Positions 35,964 to 43,662 of a stretch of DNA of 64,000 nt are shown here, piece by piece. The translations under genes were made by a program, and so were the position numbers. The stretch's first letter is position 1; each line of letters starts with the position of its first letter. The stretch spans positions 62,001-126,000 of the forward strand of contig NZ_WNJL01000035.1 in the NCBI RefSeq assembly GCF_010378095.1. The letters are read 5' to 3'. The notes beneath the pieces are model-generated. The model did not search any database, was not told the origin of the DNA, and was given only the letters and a program-made list of their open reading frames with translations. This DNA comes from Acidithiobacillus ferrianus (GTDB lineage: Bacteria; Pseudomonadota; Gammaproteobacteria; Acidithiobacillales; Acidithiobacillaceae).

Positions 35964-36172
35964 CTGCGCAAGATTACCAAGAACCGGGGTGCTTTCCCGA
36001 GTGATGACGCCTTATTGAAACTGTTTTATTTGGCCCTGCAGAATATCAGCCAGAAGTGGACCATGCCGATCCGGGATTGGAAAGTCGTCCTAAACCGCTT
36101 TATCATCCAGTTCGATGAGCGGATGCCACAACGTTAAATGAAAACGCCGTTTACACAAAATTCAGGACACCC
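35964..36172 (+). pseudogene. IS256 transposase C-terminal fragment with right end
   Basis: Encodes the last ~57 residues of an IS256-type transposase (LRKITKNRGAFPSDDALLKLFYL ... NRFIIQFDERMPQR, stop at 36135-36137), followed by the right terminal repeat, read inward as GGGTGTCCTGAATTTTGTGT. The rest was lost at the IS1111-type insertion. Confidence 0.85.
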
Positions 36173-36335
36173 TCAGCTGCTGAGCAGTCCGCCTTCACCT
36201 ATCAAATCTTCCGGGGTCTTGTAGCGCGCCAACAGGCTGTCCAACAGTTCATTGCTAATGGTCATTTACAATCCTTTCTTATAGGATGGCAGTTTCCTGC
36301 CAAATGACCATTTACACAAAAATTCTTACACCCCA
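36173..36335 (-). pseudogene. IS256 transposase N-terminal fragment with left end
   Basis: Minus strand ATG at 36265 begins MTISNELLDSLLARYKTPED, the usual IS256 transposase start, but only ~28 codons remain before the end of another IS256 copy. The left terminal repeat reads inward GGGTGTAAGAATTTTTGTGT near 36335, similar to the repeat at 36172. One copy had inserted into another. Confidence 0.85.
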
Positions 36336-36378
36336 ATTCCCATATGCGTAAAGGTGTAGCGCTTTAAACTGCAACACA

Positions 36379-37080
36379 TTATGACAGGGTCTTTAGTATA
36401 CATGCGGGTAAAATTAAGGGCTGCCCTTCTAGCCACGGTAGTGTGGAATGCAAAATGTGGGCTTTTTTCCCAGCAATTTCGCCAAGAGAAACCTCGCAAT
36501 CAGCCAGCAGGCGCAAATCATCATCAGTGGCTATCCCATTGTACAGTAGGGGCCAGAGTTTCCGTTCATTTTCTTCGGTCAAAGGACGGGCGCGTACACG
36601 CATAAAACGGTTGCCTGTCCGCAACCACAGCATCTGCTCCAGACCATCCGTTGACCAACAGGTGCCAGCGCCAGCAAAACCGTCGTCGTCCTTCACACGT
36701 TCCCATCGCTCCACATACTCGGTCTCAACACCATATTCTTCTATGGCATCATTTGCAGCGGAAAACACCATGCGTCCCAGGTCGCGCTGACCTGTGGGAC
36801 GGTAGTCTATATAGCGCAACCATTCACAAGTATCACCGCTTACCCATGTCACACCACCAAACCCCTCTTGACTTAATAACGCTTGCAGTTGATAACGGCT
36901 ACAATCTCCAAGTGAAAAGCAACTTGAAAAATCAGGGCGATCGCGTGGTATGCGTAGATCTGCATGCCATGGGCCGACCTGAAGCCAAAATACCAGGGTC
37001 GTATCATCGTTAAGTGTCGGCGTAGTCAGCAGTCTACGCCGCCACAGGCCCTGGTAAATATTACTTGCCAGGTTACTCAT
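36379..37080 (-). CDS. Conserved protein of unknown function, last gene of the leftward guanidine operon
   Basis: 233 aa from the ATG at 37080, which overlaps the stop of the hydrolase gene (TGATG). Visible: SNLASNIYQGLWRRRLL, then FWLQVGPWHADLRIPRDRPDF and a W-rich beta-type middle; no signal peptide, no membrane helix, no catalytic motif. It resembles bacterial proteins with an HRI1/lipocalin-like barrel, a weak impression only. Coupling to a metallo-hydrolase suggests they act together. AT content is higher than in the core genome. Confidence 0.6.
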   Translation of the reverse strand: MSNLASNIYQGLWRRRLLTTPTLNDDTTLVFWLQVGPWHADLRIPRDRPDFSSCFSLGDCSRYQLQALLSQEGFGGVTWVSGDTCEWLRYIDYRPTGQRDLGRMVFSAANDAIEEYGVETEYVERWERVKDDDGFAGAGTCWSTDGLEQMLWLRTGNRFMRVRARPLTEENERKLWPLLYNGIATDDDLRLLADCEVSLGEIAGKKAHILHSTLPWLEGQPLILPACILKTLS

Positions 37081-37862
37081 CAGTCGTGGAAATCTGGAAA
37101 TTGTCGAAGCGTCTGCCAAAATGCAATATCATGATTGGGCCACAGTTGAGCTTTTTCCTGTTCTGCCAAATGCTTTAGCTTGCGGATACTAGCTAATGCC
37201 TGTTCTTCACTGTCCTGCCAGCAGATTCCTGGCGCGATCTCGTCCCGCAGGTTTTCCTCAAGATCAGCAGCATCGCCACAAAGGATGACGGGCGCTCCGT
37301 GCGGAAGCTCAACCCATAGTGACATATGCCCAGCAGTATGGCCGGGACTGGACAAAGCGCGTACCCCAGGTACGAGATCATACTCGCCACTCATTACCTT
37401 CCAGCGATAATCTCCCGAAAAGTCATCGGGAAAGTACGCGGGATCCAATCCGCTGTTCGCAGCTTCGAGTTCGTCACTCTGGACATGAACCTCGGCACCA
37501 CACACTTCGCACAATCCTCCGGCGTGGTCGAAGTGTAAGTGGCCAAGAAATACCAGATCCACGTCGGCCGATGTAAGGCCCAAGCGCTCCAAATGGTGGT
37601 ATAGACGCTGGCCTTCTTGCATATTAGGCGCCCCGAAGCCGAAAGTTTTTGAATCGTAGTAGCGGGCCCGCTGTCGTTGATCGGCAATCTTGCCATAGTC
37701 GCAGCCGACGTCGTAGAGGATACGCCCATGCTTAGTTTCAATCAGATACGCGAGGATTGGCGCCTCTATGACTTGCCCTTGACCACGATGACGAGTTGAC
37801 ATGGATTTGTCATAATGATGAGTGGCGGTAAGTAGCGGCCACATCTTGAGAACTTGGGTCAT
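37080..37862 (-). CDS. Metallo-beta-lactamase-fold hydrolase (AHL-lactonase-like)
   Basis: 260 aa from the ATG at 37862 (GGAAG site). Zinc motif HLHFDHAGG (HxHxDH), later HTAGHMS and GDAADL, and a last His in WPNHD: all metal ligands of the MBL fold are present. Closest in style to the AttM/AiiB lactonases, but the family also includes amide and ester hydrolases. Third gene of the riboswitch-led leftward operon, after the desaturase; it may act on that enzyme's product. Cytoplasmic. Confidence 0.85.
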   Translation of the reverse strand: MTQVLKMWPLLTATHHYDKSMSTRHRGQGQVIEAPILAYLIETKHGRILYDVGCDYGKIADQRQRARYYDSKTFGFGAPNMQEGQRLYHHLERLGLTSADVDLVFLGHLHFDHAGGLCEVCGAEVHVQSDELEAANSGLDPAYFPDDFSGDYRWKVMSGEYDLVPGVRALSSPGHTAGHMSLWVELPHGAPVILCGDAADLEENLRDEIAPGICWQDSEEQALASIRKLKHLAEQEKAQLWPNHDIAFWQTLRQFPDFHD

Positions 37863-37967
37863 AAAATCTTCCAAAGCATAGCGTTGATCACTGCGGCCGT
37901 AATCGGTCGCTCTCACTAGCAAAATAAATTTACATATAATACATCAGTTTTCGATGATTTTATTTAA

Positions 37968-38978
37968 CTACACCGCAGTTAAAAAAGAAACCCCAACCGC
38001 ACCGTAAAAACCATCGGCTTTTTGCAGTCCAGAGGTTACCTTACCATAATCATCACTAAGGATGCGCTTTACTCGGTATTTATGGAACCCAGAAAGCAAC
38101 CGAGACATCGGAATGATATTTTCACTGACGTCCCCATATAGTTCAAGGTGCAAAGATGGCAGACGGTACCAAGGGACTCCTGGTTTTTCATGGTGAGCAT
38201 TGTGGTAAGAAAAATTGAGTAGCAGCATATTGAGAAAAGGGTAACGCACCGAAACAAGATTAGAATAGGTGTTGTTCTGTTCGTAGGCACGATCACGTAT
38301 CTTGTTCCCAGGAACACAACCTTCCGCTAAGATGGCGATCGCATCGTATGTATGCTGATAAGAGTCAGCGAAGCGCAGCACCGTAATAAAAATCAAATAG
38401 GCGACAATATACAGTACTAATGCCTTCAACGATACCCAAGCCAGCCCTGCGAAAAACAACAGGCGTAAAACCAATACAGAAATGATACGCTTTCTGTCCG
38501 CCACACGCGTTGAATCAATGAATGGCAATATCATGACATAACCCCGCATTATAAACTCTACTGCAGGAATGTAAGCCCATTCAAGAAATAGAACTACGTT
38601 ACACAGCCATGAAGGCCCCGCGCGCAGAAAGGCTTTGTAGTCGAAGGTGATCACATCAGCACGGTCTCTATGATGCCGCATGTGTTTTCTACGCAAATCA
38701 AGAAATGAAGCGTAGCAGCTACCGTTTAACCATCCCATGGCCACACCACACCGAAAATTAAATTCTTTAGTTTTGAATACTGTCCCATGAGCAAATTCGT
38801 GGATGAAATAGGCCGAAAATATCAGGCTATGTGCAACAACAAACATGCCTAGAATGTTTAGCCACAAATTCCCATAAATTAACAATACAATCCCTACACC
38901 ATAGCCGATGAATGTATATCCGATGGCGAGGATGTTTGCTGCGGCCCCTTCTTTATTGCAAAAGAAATTGCGAATCAT
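37968..38978 (-). CDS. Membrane fatty acid desaturase/hydroxylase-family di-iron enzyme
   Basis: 336 aa from the ATG at 38978 (GAGGTG site). Three histidine boxes bind two irons: HEFAHG, HMRHH and HNAHH. Four or more membrane helices surround them. The PF00487 family does O2-dependent desaturation or hydroxylation of membrane-bound or alkyl substrates. It lies downstream of a guanidine-I riboswitch and a substrate-binding protein, so oxidation of an alkyl or lipid-like guanidine is a possible role; a lipid substrate cannot be excluded. Confidence 0.85.
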   Translation of the reverse strand: MIRNFFCNKEGAAANILAIGYTFIGYGVGIVLLIYGNLWLNILGMFVVAHSLIFSAYFIHEFAHGTVFKTKEFNFRCGVAMGWLNGSCYASFLDLRRKHMRHHRDRADVITFDYKAFLRAGPSWLCNVVLFLEWAYIPAVEFIMRGYVMILPFIDSTRVADRKRIISVLVLRLLFFAGLAWVSLKALVLYIVAYLIFITVLRFADSYQHTYDAIAILAEGCVPGNKIRDRAYEQNNTYSNLVSVRYPFLNMLLLNFSYHNAHHEKPGVPWYRLPSLHLELYGDVSENIIPMSRLLSGFHKYRVKRILSDDYGKVTSGLQKADGFYGAVGVSFLTAV

Positions 38979-39068
38979 TATCAGCACCTCATCACTTTTA
39001 TCAGTCAACTATTAACACTGGAATACATTATTTAAGCTTCGAAAATAAATACGGATAGTAAACATACA

Positions 39069-39095
39069 GCTCGCCGGTGAAAAACTCCAGCGAGC
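39069..39095 (-). terminator. Intercistronic hairpin between binding-protein and desaturase genes
   Basis: Stem GCTCGC/GCGAGC with a 15-nt loop and no T-tract after it. More likely an mRNA stabiliser or partial attenuator that sets a higher level of the binding protein than a full terminator. Confidence 0.5.
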
Positions 39096-39107
39096 CAAGC
39101 AATACAA

Positions 39108-40133
39108 TTAAAATCCATTATGCGCCTTCCAGAGGATGTGCTTTACAAAGCTGCTATCAAACGTTGTTGATGTTGGAGGAATGCGACTTATGTCTTTGTC
39201 ATGAAGTTGTATCTGGCTTATTATTGCTCCACTTGTGTAATATGATAGTGATGATTTACTCTTTTTAAACACCTCGCCCATGTTTGATTCTGAAACATTT
39301 TTCACGCCAGTATATTGTGATTCTACTGACGAAATACTTATATTTAATTCTTTTGCAATTATTTTCATTGATTTATCGTGATGTTTAGTCATGTATTCCA
39401 TGCCGGCAATATAACCTTTTATTACATCAAGCACTTCACTAGGTTTGGTTTTTATAAAATTGGAATTGAAAGTTAAGGTGTCAGAAATCAATCCGGGAGC
39501 GTCTTTTGATGAGTACACTACGTGAAAGAGTCTACCATCACCTAAAGAAAGAGCTTTTGAAACATGTGGTTGCCATGTTACCCCAATGTGAACACTGCCT
39601 GAAGCGAGCGCTGATGGTATACCACCAGCTGATATGTTTATTTTCTTTATATCACTAAACCCCATATGATGCTTTTTCAAGGCATAACCCAATAAAAATT
39701 CTGATGGAGTCCCAAAGTTGTATGCTACTTTGTGATCTTTAAAATCAGCCACGGTCTTTATCGAGTCAGATGCTAAAATAGCATCTGCGCCATCTGAGTA
39801 GTCAATTGGCATTACAACTTTTACGGGCAATCCCCTTGCTACGGCCGGAATCACTTGATCGTATGTTAGTGTGCTCGCATTAACAGCATCAGATGCGGTC
39901 GCTCCGGACATTAATGCGCCGTCACTAAAATTGATTAATTTTACGTGTACGCCATATTTATTAAATAAATTCATTTTTTCAGCAACGTATAATGGCCCAT
40001 ATCCAATCCAGCTAACCACCGCAATCTTAACTTCTGGGTAAGTGCTCGAAAATGCGTCGGCAGGCTTAAACAGAAGCGACAATGTAAACACACTTAAAGC
40101 AAGCACAGAACTAAACCTATTTCTAACGCGCAT
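39108..40133 (-). CDS. ABC substrate-binding protein (NitT/TauT, NMT1-like), riboswitch controlled
   Basis: 341 aa from the ATG at 40133 with a GGAG site. N-terminal signal peptide (basic start, SSVLALSVFTLSLLF, cut near ADA-F). Mature part is an NMT1/SsuA-type periplasmic binding protein (VVSWIGYGPLYVAEKMNLFNKYGV). It is the first gene after the leftward riboswitch and has no permease or ATPase of its own; it may share the importer encoded in the rightward operon. Its ligand may differ from that of the paralogue at 41800. Confidence 0.85.
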   Translation of the reverse strand: MRVRNRFSSVLALSVFTLSLLFKPADAFSSTYPEVKIAVVSWIGYGPLYVAEKMNLFNKYGVHVKLINFSDGALMSGATASDAVNASTLTYDQVIPAVARGLPVKVVMPIDYSDGADAILASDSIKTVADFKDHKVAYNFGTPSEFLLGYALKKHHMGFSDIKKINISAGGIPSALASGSVHIGVTWQPHVSKALSLGDGRLFHVVYSSKDAPGLISDTLTFNSNFIKTKPSEVLDVIKGYIAGMEYMTKHHDKSMKIIAKELNISISSVESQYTGVKNVSESNMGEVFKKSKSSLSYYTSGAIISQIQLHDKDISRIPPTSTTFDSSFVKHILWKAHNGF

Positions 40134-40174
40134 AAGTATCTCCAAGTATTGTCAGTTATATGAGGAGCGACGTT

Positions 40175-40289
40175 AAAAGCCCGGAAAATAACATTCGCAT
40201 GTCATCTCCCGGGCTTTTATCCCTCCGTGTGCCCTGTTTATCAGGGCGGAAACTCTCGGTCCGAACGCCTTTGCTGGCTGGAACCCTAG
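40175..40289 (-). promoter_or_regulatory. Guanidine-I (ykkC) riboswitch, leftward
   Basis: On the minus strand the conserved blocks follow in order: CTAGGGTTCCAGC, CGGACCGAGAG, ACACGGAGGGATAAAAGCCC GGGAGA. The 3' block AAAAGCCCGG (40209-40218) can instead pair with CCGGGCTTTT (40175-40184), giving a terminator hairpin with T4. So guanidine binding should free transcription of the binding-protein operon. Confidence 0.92.
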
Positions 40290-40306
40290 ATTCCTGTGAT
40301 AATTAA

Positions 40307-40322
40307 AGCATTATTCGTGCCA
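40307..40322 (-). promoter_or_regulatory. Sigma-54 promoter, leftward
   Basis: TGGCACGAATAATGCT read on the minus strand: GG and GC are 10 bp apart, fitting the -24/-12 consensus. The expected start (~40295) lies a few bases before the riboswitch. Confidence 0.8.
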
Positions 40323-40395
40323 TCTTTCTTAAAGTTATAACCTGCTGATACTAAAAGAACCGTTTTGAACGTCGCAGAATTTTTACTCACTTCTT

Positions 40396-40442
40396 GTCAC
40401 CATGATGGTGCATGGGCTTCATAAGTGCACCATTAACGTGCA
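40396..40442. promoter_or_regulatory. Two NtrC-type sites upstream of the leftward promoter
   Basis: GTCACCATGATGGTGCA (40396-40412) and TGCACCATTAACGTGCA (40426-40442), each matching 12 of 14 arm positions of TGCACCA-N3-TGGTGCA. They lie about 100-150 bp upstream of the expected start, the usual enhancer distance. Confidence 0.7.
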
Positions 40443-40615
40443 CTGGGAGAATTTGCAATTCACTTTCCCATTGTTCTGATATCAATCTGCGGCCGTCATT
40501 CCTCTCTCTCATAGTGAACAGCGAGATTCCACCGCACATTCTGGATGTGCCGGTTACGCTGCAAAAGAGCCATTGCGCTTGGCATCTATAATTGCCGTTC
40601 GTTTTCCCCACGAGA
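40443..40615. other. Unassigned spacer with no supported gene
   Basis: Open frames exist on the minus strand but they run across the NtrC sites and have no ribosome site or recognisable family. Probably part of the inserted debris between the two guanidine operons. Confidence 0.5.
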
Positions 40616-41233
40616 TCAATGGGATATTCTGGTAAGCCATCCTCCAGTCGCGTCGGCGACGCGCTTTGGTAGCTGGGCAGAGCCCCCAATAATGTCAAGC
40701 CTTTCCGCCATGCCTGGAACGCCGAGACGGGAAAGTGGAATGGCACGTCCCTTGAAATCGGGTTTTCCATGTGTACCTACTTTGGACATAAGATCATCCA
40801 GAAACTCCGACCCTGGTTCTATGCCACTGACCAACAGTGCGTCGCGGGCGCGCGTGCAGGCGACATATAACAAGTGCCGCTCGGTATTGTAAACCTCTTC
40901 AAGGTCGGCCTTGTCGGCGACAGATGCAATGCGTGCCTGCAATGGGATGACTTCATCATCGCAAGCCAGCACCGCTACGGCGCGGAATTCTAAACCCTTG
41001 GCCAGATGCATGGTGCATAGAGAGGTGTACCCGACCGCGGTCTCGACCTGGTCATCGAGCACACGAAAAGGCAGCGCCGCCGCTTCAGTCGCCGCACGGG
41101 CGCGATCTATTTCCGTGTTTGAGCGAACAAAGAGGCCGATTTCGTGGGGCGGCATCCCTTCCGCTACTCGTTCCTGAAGCCATTGCGCTATGGCCGCAGT
41201 CTCGTCCGCCGTATCCGCAAAGACACGAATCAC
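40616..41233 (-). pseudogene. UvrD-like helicase C-terminal fragment
   Basis: About 205 codons that start mid-protein. Visible are the UvrD C-terminal region (VGYTSLCTMHLAKGLEFRAVAVLACDDEVIP) and motif VI (RHLLYVACTRARDALLVSG). The N-terminal motor with motif I is absent. At 41233 it joins a RhuM fragment. A dead remnant lying between the two guanidine promoters. Confidence 0.75.
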
Positions 41234-41456
41234 CGGTATTCGCGCGACTGGTGATCAGCTCGGCGGCGGTCTGGCCGTGGATGGCGTAATGCACCTTGTT
41301 TTGCACCGTGGCGAAAAACTGCTGAGTCAGGGAGTGGCGCGCGTCGTAATCCACGCTGGTGGCGTAAATGTCGGTGACGCTCTCCAGGAAGCCTCCGGAT
41401 CCAGTCAGGCGTTCAATGTGACCCCGTGTACACGATATCAGGCAGAAACACGGCAT
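41234..41456 (-). pseudogene. RhuM-family protein fragment
   Basis: The segment SVTDIYATSVDYDARHSLTQQFFATVQNKVHYAIHGQTAAELI is typical of RhuM virulence/Fic-associated proteins. Both ends are missing, and after ITSRA the sequence passes into the UvrD-like fragment. Deletion joint of two unrelated genes. Confidence 0.7.
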
Positions 41457-41515
41457 CGGTTAGTGAGTTTTGATAGTTCCACAAAATAAGATTACGCATT
41501 TAACTAGATGGACGA

Positions 41516-41551
41516 TGCACTACTATGGTGCATAAAAACGAATTTTGCACC
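41516..41551. promoter_or_regulatory. NtrC-type site (plus a half-site) upstream of the rightward promoter
   Basis: TGCACTACTATGGTGCA (41516-41532) matches 13 of 14 arm positions of the enterobacterial NtrC consensus. A second TGCACC half-site is at 41546-41551. About 140 bp upstream of the expected start. Confidence 0.75.
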
Positions 41552-41637
41552 GTACTGGGATGTGCGAACACTTCGGTAAAATGAGCATGACGCAGGGTTA
41601 AGTATTATTTTCAGCATGTTACGGGTTTTTGGCATTA

Positions 41638-41653
41638 TGGCATGTTTTCTGCT
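41638..41653 (+). promoter_or_regulatory. Sigma-54 promoter, rightward
   Basis: TGGCATGTTTTCTGCT: GG and GC separated by 10 bp. The expected start near 41664 is just before the riboswitch at 41671. Confidence 0.75.
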
Positions 41654-41670
41654 TTCTAATATTTAGGATT

Positions 41671-41787
41671 CTAGGGTTCCAGCCTGCAAAGGTGATCGGA
41701 CCGAGAGTTTCCGCCCTGCCGCGCAGGGTACACGGAGGGATAAAAGCCCGGGAGATAACAGTGAAAGCTGCTATCTCCCTTTTTTTT
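41671..41787 (+). promoter_or_regulatory. Guanidine-I (ykkC) riboswitch with terminator, rightward
   Basis: Conserved blocks CTAGGGTTCCAGC, CGGACCGAGAG and ACACGGAGGGATAAAAGCC are all present. The 3' GGGAGATA (41750-41757) pairs with TATCTCCC (41772-41779), followed by T8: a classic intrinsic terminator. Free guanidine should stabilise the aptamer and let transcription pass. Confidence 0.95.
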
Positions 41788-41799
41788 GGAGAAACGCGC

Positions 41800-42789
41800 A
41801 TGAAAAAATTGAAGTCACTCTTATTGGCAGGAACGCTGACGTTGGCTCCTTTTATACTATCTGCAAATGCGGATGCGGAACCTATCACTCTGGGTCTGAG
41901 TAATTGGCCCGGTTGGGTCGCATGGTACGTCGCTGAGCACAACGGTTATTTGAAGAAATACCACGCCGACTTCAAATTAGTATGGTTTAGCAGTTACATG
42001 ACGTCAGTGGAAGCGCTTTCAGCCGGAAAAATAGATGCAAATTGCCAGGCCCTAATTGACACCCTGGCACCTGTGGAAAAAGGTGTTCCGATAAAAGTTA
42101 TTTTAGTGACTGATAATTCACATGGTAATGACGCACTGATGGTGAATAACTCTATCACTACATTCAAACAGTTGGAAGGAAAGACCATTGCGGTGCGCAT
42201 GGATTCCATAGAACAGTATCTCGATGAATATGCGCTAGAGAAAAACAATATTCCAATAACATCCGTACATTTCAAAAACATGTCAACAGGCGATTCGGCT
42301 GCAGCATTAATGGCGGGACGAGTAGACGCCGCAGGCGTTTGGAATCCGTGGATACAGAGAATTGAAGAGAAAAAGCTAGGGCATGCCATTTTTTCTAGTG
42401 CTAGTGCTCCAGGGGTCATTCCAGATGTTGTGGCTGCCCGTGAAAGCGTCTTGAAAGCATATCCTCAACAGTTCATAAACTTATCAAAAGCTTGGTTTGC
42501 TACTGTAAAATTCATCAAAGAACATCCAAAACAAGCGGCTGCTATAATGGCGCCACATGTCGAGTTATCTCCATCTGTTTATTTGACCGCATTGTCTGGG
42601 ACACGCCTATTTGGACCAAGGTTAAATCTGGAGGCAATGAATCCTGAAGACAAGGAAAAATCGGTTTCGCTCTATAAGAGCACCGACGATACCTCGGTTT
42701 TCCTTAAAAAGGTAGGGGCAATTTCTGCGAAACCTAACCCGACAAGCTTTCTTGATTCTGGATTTATCGAAAAGTCTGAAAATAAGTGA
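41800..42789 (+). CDS. ABC substrate-binding protein, guanidine importer
   Basis: 329 aa from the ATG at 41800 (GGAGA site), straight after the riboswitch terminator. Signal peptide (KKLKSLLLAGTLTLAPFILSANA). Mature NitT/TauT-type binding protein (LGLSNWPGWVAWYVAEHNGYLKKYHADFKLVWF). First gene of the operon with permease and ATPase, so the likely ligand is guanidine or a close relative, inferred from riboswitch and neighbours. The longer frame upstream is the riboswitch. Confidence 0.9.
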   Translation: MKKLKSLLLAGTLTLAPFILSANADAEPITLGLSNWPGWVAWYVAEHNGYLKKYHADFKLVWFSSYMTSVEALSAGKIDANCQALIDTLAPVEKGVPIKVILVTDNSHGNDALMVNNSITTFKQLEGKTIAVRMDSIEQYLDEYALEKNNIPITSVHFKNMSTGDSAAALMAGRVDAAGVWNPWIQRIEEKKLGHAIFSSASAPGVIPDVVAARESVLKAYPQQFINLSKAWFATVKFIKEHPKQAAAIMAPHVELSPSVYLTALSGTRLFGPRLNLEAMNPEDKEKSVSLYKSTDDTSVFLKKVGAISAKPNPTSFLDSGFIEKSENK

Positions 42790-42812
42790 TATAATATTAA
42801 CTAGATAATGTT

Positions 42813-42850
42813 GCTGCGAGCATGTATTTTTCATACCAACTGCTCGCAGC
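42813..42850 (+). terminator. Intercistronic hairpin after the binding-protein gene
   Basis: Perfect 10-bp stem GCTGCGAGCA/TGCTCGCAGC with an 18-nt loop, no T-tract. Likely protects the upstream mRNA so that binding protein exceeds permease, as in many ABC operons. Confidence 0.6.
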
Positions 42851-42879
42851 TCTTGGCTCAACAAAAGTGAGATACGCTC

Positions 42880-43662
42880 ATGATAGCGTTAACTAATATA
42901 CGAGATTCAATTCCTCGCTGGGTATATATATCGTTTTCAATAGCTGGCTTTATAATCCCGCTGGCTGTTTGGCAGATAATATGTAGTATGCACATTTTCA
43001 GTGCACTCTTTTTGCCATCACCGGAGCGGGTGTTTAAATCGTTCGAAAGGTGGACTGCTAGCAACCTGTGGGAGGATACCTATATAAGTGCATATCGCGT
43101 TGTCTCCGGGTTCTTGCTGGCGGCGGTCATTGGTGTACCAATCGGCATATACATAGGTACTTTCAAGATGGTTGAGGCGATGCTACAGCCGATAAATGAT
43201 TTTATACGGTACATGCCGGCTTCGGCATTCATACCCTTGGTGTTACTCTGGATTGGTATTGGTGAATCTGCCAAAATTTCTATAATATTTATTGGGGTAT
43301 TTTTCCAGATTGTCGTTATGGTTGCGGATGCTGTAAGAAACATTCCGCAGAAATACATTGAGGCTGCCTATACTATGGGCGCTAAGAAAGGGGAAGTTTT
43401 GAACCATGTTATTTTTAAGGGTGCCGCGCCTGACATATTTAATATTTTGCGCGTTAATATGGGTTGGGCATGGACCTATTTAGTAATTGCGGAAATGGTG
43501 GCTGCAGATAGAGGGCTTGGCTTTGCCATTTTGCAGGCTCAGCGTTTTATGGACACCCCTAAAATATTTGTCGGAATAATAATAATCGGTATTCTTGGCC
43601 TTTTGTTTGATCTGTCATTCAGGATTATGCATCGTATTTTTTTTGTATGGAGTTATAAGTGA
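42880..43662 (+). CDS. ABC transporter permease (NitT/TauT, SsuC-like)
   Basis: 260 aa with six membrane helices. The EAA loop is visible as EAAYTMGAKKGEVLNHVIFKGAAPDIFNILRVNMGWAWTYLVIAEM. Forms the membrane channel with the ATPase gene that overlaps its stop (TGATG). Confidence 0.9.
   Translation: MIALTNIRDSIPRWVYISFSIAGFIIPLAVWQIICSMHIFSALFLPSPERVFKSFERWTASNLWEDTYISAYRVVSGFLLAAVIGVPIGIYIGTFKMVEAMLQPINDFIRYMPASAFIPLVLLWIGIGESAKISIIFIGVFFQIVVMVADAVRNIPQKYIEAAYTMGAKKGEVLNHVIFKGAAPDIFNILRVNMGWAWTYLVIAEMVAADRGLGFAILQAQRFMDTPKIFVGIIIIGILGLLFDLSFRIMHRIFFVWSYK

Larger units (their letters stand above)
34535..35965 (-). mobile_element. IS110 family element, IS1111 group
   Basis: Contains one DEDD transposase gene. 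Subterminal inverted repeats match: ATGGATGTCTCC at 34542-34553 and, inverted, ATGGATGCCTCC at 35947-35958. These and the long non-coding stretch after the transposase (about 270 bp) are features of the IS1111 group. The right side is inserted in an IS256 gene; the left side abuts the helicase operon. Exact ends are estimates. Confidence 0.75.

Noticed and set aside
40387..40770. 127-codon minus-strand frame upstream of the leftward riboswitch
   Set aside because: Its end runs through both NtrC-type dyads, no ribosome site and no family; regulatory DNA explains the sequence better.
41629..41799. N-terminal extension of the rightward binding protein
   Set aside because: The extra codons are the riboswitch and its terminator; the ATG at 41800 has a ribosome site and a proper signal peptide.
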